Assembly (NCBI RefSeq): GCF_000803315.1 | Contig: NZ_JRMH01000001.1 | Coordinates: 3,162,001-3,226,000 of the forward strand | Source of the DNA: Pectobacterium actinidiae | GTDB taxonomy: Bacteria > Pseudomonadota > Gammaproteobacteria > Enterobacterales > Enterobacteriaceae | Direction: 5' to 3' | Length of the DNA: 64,000 nucleotides | Shown: positions 58,897 to 64,000 of the stretch, piece after piece | Layout: each line of letters begins with the position of its first letter | Numbering within the stretch: position 1 is the stretch's first letter | Notes under the pieces: generated by a model | The model's database searches: none | What the model saw: the letters and a program-made list of their open reading frames with translations, nothing else | What the model was told of the DNA's origin: nothing | Program-made: the position numbers and the translations under genes

Positions 58897-61800
58897 AGTT
58901 CTTCGCCCTGTTTATCCACCGCCCCGTCGCCACCCTGCTGCTGACGCTGGCTATCGCGCTCTGTGGCGTATTAGGCTTCCGCCTGTTGCCGGTGTCGCCG
59001 CTGCCGCAGGTGGATTTCCCGGTGATCTCGGTCAGCGCCTCGTTGCCCGGTGCCTCGCCGGAAACCATGGCTTCTGCCGTCGCCACGCCCCTGGAGCGCG
59101 CGCTCGGCAGGATCGCGGGCGTTAGCGAGATGACCTCCACCAGCTCGCTCGGCAGCACCCGCGTCATTCTGGTATTTAATCTCGACAGGGATATCAACGG
59201 TGCAGCGCGTGATGTACAGGCGGCCATTAACGCGGCACAAAATCTGTTGCCATCCGGCATGTCCAGCCGCCCGACCTACCGCAAAGTCAATCCGTCCGAC
59301 GCGCCCGTCATGATTCTGACGCTGACCTCGGAAACCTACAGTCAGGGGCAACTGTACGACTTTGCTTCTACCCAACTGTCGCAGAAAATTTCACAGATGG
59401 AAGGCGTCGGCGATGTCTCCATCGGCGGAAGTTCACTGCCTGCCGTGCGCGTCGCGCTGAATCCGGTAGCCTTGTTTAATCAGGGAATTTCCCTCGATGA
59501 GGTGCGGCAGGCCATCGCACAGGCGAACGTACGTCAGCCGCTGGGGAATGTGGAAAACAGCCAGAAAAGCTGGCAGATACAAACCAACGATGCGCTAAAA
59601 ACCGCCGATGCCTACGCGCCGCTGATTATCCACTACAACAACGGCGCTGCCGTCCGCCTGAGCGACGTCGCCACGGTAGAAGATTCAGTCCAGAACGCCC
59701 GTAACGCGGGGATGGCGAACGCGAAGCCTGCGATTTTGGTGATGATTCGCCGTGCGCCGGATGCCAACATTATCACCACGGTAGACAATATCCGCGCCGC
59801 GATGCCGGAACTACGTGCCAGCCTGCCTGCCGAAATACAGCTGGATGTCGCGCAGGATCGCTCCCCCACCATTCGCGCCTCGTTGGCGGAAGTCGAGCAA
59901 TCGCTGGTTATCGCCGTCGCGCTGGTTATTCTGGTCGTCTTCCTGTTCCTACGTTCAGCCCGCGCGACCGCCATTCCGGCACTGGCCGTCCCGGTTTCGC
60001 TGATCGGCACCTTCGCCGCCATGTACCTGTGCGGCTTTAGTCTGAACAACCTGTCGCTGATGGCGCTTACCATTGCCACCGGTTTCGTGGTGGATGACGC
60101 CATCGTGGTGCTGGAGAATATTTCCCGCCACATCGAGGCCGGCATGAAGCCGTTACAGGCCTCGCTTCAGGGCGTGCGCGAAGTGGGGTTTACCGTCTTA
60201 TCGATGAGTTTGTCGCTGGTGGCGGTGTTCATTCCTTTGCTGCTGATGGATGGCTTGCCGGGGCGACTATTCCGCGAATTCGCCGTCACGCTGTCGGTAG
60301 CGATCATGATTTCGCTGCTGATCTCGCTGACGCTGACGCCGATGCTGTGCGCCCGCCTGCTACGTGCCGTTCCCAAGCGTAGCCAGCCGCGCACCCGTGG
60401 TTTTAACCGCGTATTGCTCGCCATGCAGCAAGGCTACGGGCGTTCATTGAAGTGGGTGCTCAACCATGCACGTTGGGTGTTGCTGCTCCTGCTGGGCACC
60501 ATTGCACTCAACGTCTGGCTGTACATCAGCATTCCCAAGACTTTTTTCCCAGAGCAGGACACAGGCCGACTGATGGGCTTTATTCAGGCCGATCAGAGTA
60601 TTTCTTTTCAGGCTATGACGGTGAAACTCCAAAACTTCATGACCATCGTCAGTAGCGATCCGGCGGTGGATAACGTGAACGGGTTTACCGGCGGTTCGCG
60701 CACCAACAGCGGGTCGATGTTTATTTCGCTTAAGCCGCTGTCCGAACGTGATGTATCGGCACAGCAAGTGATCAGTCGCCTGCGCGTCAAGCTGGCAAAA
60801 GAACCCGGTGCCAACCTGTTTTTAATGCCGGTGCAGGATATTCGTATCGGCGGGCGGGAATCGAGCGCCGGATACCAATACACGCTGCTGTCTGACGATC
60901 TAAGCGAGCTACGCGCCTGGGAACCCAAGATTCGTGCTGCTTTCAGCAAACTCCCTGAGCTGGCCGACGTGAATTCCGATCAGCAGGATAAAGGCGCGGA
61001 AATGGCGCTGACCTACGATCGTGATGCGATGGCGCAGCTCGGCATCAGCGTTTCTGCCGCTAACGCACTACTCAATAACGCCTTCGGACAGCGTCAGATT
61101 TCAACCATTTACCAGCCACTAAACCAATATAAGGTGGTGATGGAAGTGGACGACGCCTACACGCAGGACGTCAGTTCACTCGACAAAATGTTCGTGATCA
61201 ATAATGAAGGTAAGCCCATCCCGCTCTCTTATTTCGCCAGTTGGAAGCCGATCAACGCGCCGCTGTCGGTGAACCATCAGGGGCTGTCTGCCGCCTCGAC
61301 GATCTCTTTTAATCTGCCGGAGGGCACCGATCTTTCCAACGCCACGGCGGCGATAGAAAGAACCATGACATCGCTGGGCGTGCCGTCCGCAGTACGCGGT
61401 CAGTTCTCCGGTACGGCACAGGCGTTCCAGCAGTCGCAGTCTTCGCAACTGTTGCTGATTCTGGCGGCGATTATCACCGTGTATATCGTGCTGGGCGTGT
61501 TGTATGAAAGCTATGTGCACCCGCTGACGATTCTGTCTACCCTGCCCTCGGCGGGCGTGGGTGCGCTGCTGGCGCTGGAGTGGTTCGGCGCACCGTTTAG
61601 TCTGGTGGCACTCATTGGCATCATGCTGCTGATTGGGATCGTGAAGAAGAACGCGATCATGATGGTGGATTTTGCGCTGGTGGCGCAGCGCAGCGGCGGG
61701 TTGAGCGCACAGGATGCGATTTTTCAGGCCTGCCTGCTGCGTTTCCGCCCGATTATGATGACCACGCTAGCGGCACTGTTTGGCGCACTGCCGCTGGTAC

Positions 61801-61973
61801 TGACCAGCGGCGACGGCGCGGAACTGCGCCAACCGCTCGGCATCACGATCGTCGGCGGACTGGTGATGAGCCAAATCCTCACGCTGTACACCACACCGGT
61901 GGTGTATCTGTTTTTCGACAAGCTAAGGGGGATTCGGCGTAAAGCCCCGGAGAAGGATTTGTCATTGTCGTGA
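58893..61973 (+). CDS. mdtC: MdtC, RND multidrug efflux transporter
   Basis: 1026 aa (E. coli 1025). Start is a GTG inside the mdtB stop region (GTGA overlap), giving [23 protein letters not shown] features parallel Mdt[21 protein letters not shown] and the C-terminal [19 protein letters not shown] type helix ([16 protein letters not shown]). In the heterotrimer MdtC is thought to handle substrate binding. In E. coli mdtD follows directly; here 425 bp intervene, filled mostly by a MITE-like repeat. Confidence 0.97.
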   Translation: MKFFALFIHRPVATLLLTLAIALCGVLGFRLLPVSPLPQVDFPVISVSASLPGASPETMASAVATPLERALGRIAGVSEMTSTSSLGSTRVILVFNLDRDINGAARDVQAAINAAQNLLPSGMSSRPTYRKVNPSDAPVMILTLTSETYSQGQLYDFASTQLSQKISQMEGVGDVSIGGSSLPAVRVALNPVALFNQGISLDEVRQAIAQANVRQPLGNVENSQKSWQIQTNDALKTADAYAPLIIHYNNGAAVRLSDVATVEDSVQNARNAGMANAKPAILVMIRRAPDANIITTVDNIRAAMPELRASLPAEIQLDVAQDRSPTIRASLAEVEQSLVIAVALVILVVFLFLRSARATAIPALAVPVSLIGTFAAMYLCGFSLNNLSLMALTIATGFVVDDAIVVLENISRHIEAGMKPLQASLQGVREVGFTVLSMSLSLVAVFIPLLLMDGLPGRLFREFAVTLSVAIMISLLISLTLTPMLCARLLRAVPKRSQPRTRGFNRVLLAMQQGYGRSLKWVLNHARWVLLLLLGTIALNVWLYISIPKTFFPEQDTGRLMGFIQADQSISFQAMTVKLQNFMTIVSSDPAVDNVNGFTGGSRTNSGSMFISLKPLSERDVSAQQVISRLRVKLAKEPGANLFLMPVQDIRIGGRESSAGYQYTLLSDDLSELRAWEPKIRAAFSKLPELADVNSDQQDKGAEMALTYDRDAMAQLGISVSAANALLNNAFGQRQISTIYQPLNQYKVVMEVDDAYTQDVSSLDKMFVINNEGKPIPLSYFASWKPINAPLSVNHQGLSAASTISFNLPEGTDLSNATAAIERTMTSLGVPSAVRGQFSGTAQAFQQSQSSQLLLILAAIITVYIVLGVLYESYVHPLTILSTLPSAGVGALLALEWFGAPFSLVALIGIMLLIGIVKKNAIMMVDFALVAQRSGGLSAQDAIFQACLLRFRPIMMTTLAALFGALPLVLTSGDGAELRQPLGITIVGGLVMSQILTLYTTPVVYLFFDKLRGIRRKAPEKDLSLS

Positions 61974-62398
61974 CTGAACATGAACAACGATAAAGATCTA
62001 ATAACATGCTATTTCAGGGGGGGAGGTTTCGTGCGCTCAAGCTTCACCGTTTTTCTAATAGCGCCCCGAACGCGCCCGACCAAGGGCGGCTCAATTGCCG
62101 TCGCCCTTGGAACCCTGGCTATTGGCGGGAAATTATGCCGCTTTGCGGTGCCTTCGGGAAAAGCATCCTCTTTACGGACCGCCGCTGACGCGTTCCCTAC
62201 GCGGCATCGGCTTGCGCGGCATCCATGCCGCTTATCCGAGAGTCTGCATTTCCCTCAGCATAATTTACGCCAGGGAAAATACTCAGCGCACGAAACCTCT
62301 CCGAGATAATAATATTCGTGCTTTGAGAGCACCATGCGAAATGTGAGGACACCACCGACTATGCCCAATGTATTCAACAATCAAGAAGGTCATGAAAG
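61974..62398. other. Expanded gap between mdtC and mdtD
   Basis: 425 bp, of which 277 bp are the repeat copy 3. The remainder downstream (62300-62398) is AT-rich and leads to mdtD; it could contain a new promoter for mdtD-baeSR. No terminator with a U-tract was seen after mdtC. Confidence 0.6.
62023..62299 (+). mobile_element. MITE-like structured repeat, copy 3 (intact ends)
   Basis: 277 bp with perfect 15-bp terminal inverted repeats GAGGTTTCGTGCGCT (62023-62037) and AGCGCACGAAACCTC (62285-62299). Interior hairpins: CAAGGGCG/CGCCCTTG at 62081-62109 and GCGGCATCCATGCCGC at about 62216-62231. The central hairpin near 62186-62212 is eroded. No target-site duplication was clear. No transposase. 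Inserted between mdtC and mdtD. Confidence 0.82.
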
Positions 62399-63799
62399 AT
62401 GACCCAACCAGCCTCCGTCCGCTGGCAGCTCTGGATTGTTGCCTTTGGCTTTTTTATGCAGACGCTGGATACCACCATCGTGAATACCGCGCTGCCTTCA
62501 ATGGCCGCGAGTCTGAATGAAAGCCCGCTGCATATGCATTCGGTGATTGTTTCCTATGTGCTGACCGTCGCCGTGATGTTGCCCGCCAGCGGCTGGCTAG
62601 CCGATCGCATCGGCGTGAAGAATATCTTTTTCGCCGCGATTCTGCTGTTTACGCTCGGGTCACTGCTGTGCGCCCGTTCGGAAACGTTGAACGAACTGCT
62701 GGCCTCTCGCGTCATTCAAGGTATTGGCGGCGCGATGATGGTGCCAGTAGGCCGCCTGACGGTGATGAAGATCGTCCCGCGCGATCAGTATATGGCGGCC
62801 ATGACATTCGTGACGCTACCCGGCCAGATTGGCCCATTAATGGGGCCCGCGCTTGGCGGTTTTCTGGTGGAATACGCCAGCTGGCACTGGATTTTCCTCA
62901 TCAACCTGCCCGTTGGCATTATCGGCGCGCTGGCAACCTGGTTCCTGATGCCCAACTACACCATGCGCACCCAACGCTTCGACATCAGCGGCTTCCTCTG
63001 GCTTGCCGTCGGTATGGCCACACTGACATTGGCGTTAGACGGCAACCGCAGTCTGGGCATTCCGCCGATTGCCATTTTCGCGTTAATCGCCATTGGGCTG
63101 ATCGCACTACTGAGCTACTGGCTGCACGCCCGCCACAACAAACGGGCGCTGTTTAACCTGCATCTGTTCGACACATCCACTTTTTCTATCGGCCTGACAG
63201 GCGGGCTTTTGGCACGCATCGGCAGCGGCATGTTGCCGTTTATGACGCCGCTATTTTTACAGCTAGGAATGGGATTTTCTCCGTTCCATGCCGGGCTGAT
63301 GATGGTGCCAATGGTGCTAGGCAGCATGGGAATGAAGCGGGTCGTCGTACAGGTCGTTAACCGATTCGGCTACCGCCGCGTGCTGATGGTCTCCACGCTG
63401 CTGTTGGCGCTGGTCACGGCGCTGTTTGCACTGGTCGCGCTTATGAAATGGATCTGGATGATCCCGATTGTGCTGTTCTTCCTCGGTACGGTGAATGCCG
63501 TTCGCTTCTCCACCATGAACACGCTGACGTTGAAGGATCTGCCGGATACGCTTGCCAGCGGCGGCAATAGCCTGCTGTCGATGACCATGCAGTTGTCCAC
63601 CAGCCTCGGTGTGAGTATCGCGGGTATTCTGCTGGGGATGTTCTCTCAACCGCACATGGCAGCGGGAAGCGGAGACACTAACATGGTATTTATTTACACC
63701 TATCTCAGCATGATCGTTATCATCGCCCTGCCCGTGTTAATTTTTAATCGCGTGCCAATGGACAGCGTCAAGCAGTCAACGCTGCCGCGTCAATCGTGA
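62399..63799 (+). CDS. mdtD: MdtD, MFS transporter of the DHA2 (14-helix) type
   Basis: 466 aa (E. coli 471). Opens [20 protein letters not shown], with motif D1 near [13 protein letters not shown], motif A in [14 protein letters not shown] and motif C in [16 protein letters not shown]. About 14 hydrophobic segments. Classed as a putative drug or metabolite exporter; in E. coli it is reported to export citrate under iron control. Six bases separate it from baeS. Confidence 0.94.
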   Translation: MTQPASVRWQLWIVAFGFFMQTLDTTIVNTALPSMAASLNESPLHMHSVIVSYVLTVAVMLPASGWLADRIGVKNIFFAAILLFTLGSLLCARSETLNELLASRVIQGIGGAMMVPVGRLTVMKIVPRDQYMAAMTFVTLPGQIGPLMGPALGGFLVEYASWHWIFLINLPVGIIGALATWFLMPNYTMRTQRFDISGFLWLAVGMATLTLALDGNRSLGIPPIAIFALIAIGLIALLSYWLHARHNKRALFNLHLFDTSTFSIGLTGGLLARIGSGMLPFMTPLFLQLGMGFSPFHAGLMMVPMVLGSMGMKRVVVQVVNRFGYRRVLMVSTLLLALVTALFALVALMKWIWMIPIVLFFLGTVNAVRFSTMNTLTLKDLPDTLASGGNSLLSMTMQLSTSLGVSIAGILLGMFSQPHMAAGSGDTNMVFIYTYLSMIVIIALPVLIFNRVPMDSVKQSTLPRQS

Positions 63800-63805
63800 G
63801 GTCGT

Positions 63806-64000
63806 TATGAAATTCGGCATTACCGCTAAACTGTTTCTCGCGATTTTCGCCACCTGCATGCTAGTGCTGGTAACCATGCACTGGGGCGTACGCGTTAGCT
63901 TCGAGCGCGGCTTTATCGACTACATTAAGCGCGGCAACGAACAGCGGGTGACACAACTGCGCGATGCGCTGGCGGAACAGTATCAGCAGCACGGCAACTG
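63806..64000 (+). CDS. baeS: BaeS, envelope-stress sensor histidine kinase (N-terminal part)
   Basis: 65 codons to the window edge: MKFGITAKLFLAIFATCMLV gives the first transmembrane helix, then HWGVRVSFERGFIDYIKRGN as the start of the periplasmic sensor. It matches BaeS, partner of BaeR, which activates mdtABC in E. coli on envelope stress. The HAMP, dimerisation and ATPase domains lie outside the window. RBS AGG is just upstream. Confidence 0.9.

Noticed and set aside
61980..62346. Plus-strand open frames of 60-109 codons in the mdtC-mdtD gap
   Set aside because: They lie inside the structured repeat, differ between copies and have no conserved protein sequence.

Overview
The window is a chromosomal segment of an enterobacterium of the soft-rot type, most likely Pectobacterium. 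The assignment rests on close protein resemblance to Enterobacterales throughout, ERIC repeats, enterobacterial gene orders (folD-ybcJ-cysS-ppiB-lpxH-purEK; ppk-ppx; mdtABCD-baeS) and a complete galactan-degradation (gan) locus next to galTK, as in Dickeya and Pectobacterium. Species is inference. No tRNA, rRNA, CRISPR array, phage or complete insertion sequence was seen.

Layout. 1-2.05 kb: the start of a LysR regulator, a divergent cupin resembling Mn-dependent hydroxynitrile lyases, an orphan PTS IIA protein, and a decayed ABC transporter in which a permease piece is fused to an ATPase tail. 2.05-10.9 kb: arnBCADTEF on the minus strand, with a PmrA box ahead of arnB, then ugd; together they make and attach 4-amino-4-deoxy-L-arabinose to lipid A. 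11.4-13 kb: a membrane diguanylate cyclase. 13-19.8 kb: housekeeping genes folD, ybcJ, cysS, a DoxX protein, ppiB, lpxH, purE and purK, with a PurR operator. 20.3-23.2 kb: serine transporter and deaminase sdaC-sdaA with an ERIC element between them. 23.3-32.3 kb: an XRE regulator, a Pst-like phosphate ABC transporter with greatly enlarged permeases and no PstS, and the divergent ppk-ppx polyphosphate genes. 32.4-36.2 kb: a flagellar-class (sigma-28) small gene, a yfgG-like small membrane protein, the ohr/ohrR peroxide pair with two matching operators, and mgtE.

36.2-51.3 kb is a galactan regulon. galTK, the GalR/GalS-like regulator, the porin GanL, the ABC transporter GanEFG with ATPase GanK, the endogalactanase GanA and the beta-galactosidase GanB are joined by LacI-family operators of the form GTGTAANCGNTTNCAC and by CRP-like sites. 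GanA cuts galactan outside the inner membrane, GanL and GanEFGK import oligosaccharides, GanB releases galactose, and GalK/GalT feed it into central metabolism. An orphan PTS EIIB follows. 51.7-54.2 kb: an aldo/keto reductase and nupC. 54.5-64 kb: the mdtABC RND efflux system, mdtD and the start of baeS.

The least explained material is in the intergenic DNA. A roughly 280-bp MITE-like element occurs three times (near 41.9, 51.5 and 62.2 kb). Two copies have terminal inverted repeats, and internal hairpin stems differ in sequence between copies but still pair. One copy sits between mdtC and mdtD. A two-hairpin repeat of about 68 bp occurs twice, a hairpin of about 40-50 bp occurs twice, and a 34-bp direct repeat encloses a large imperfect palindrome between ganA and ganB.
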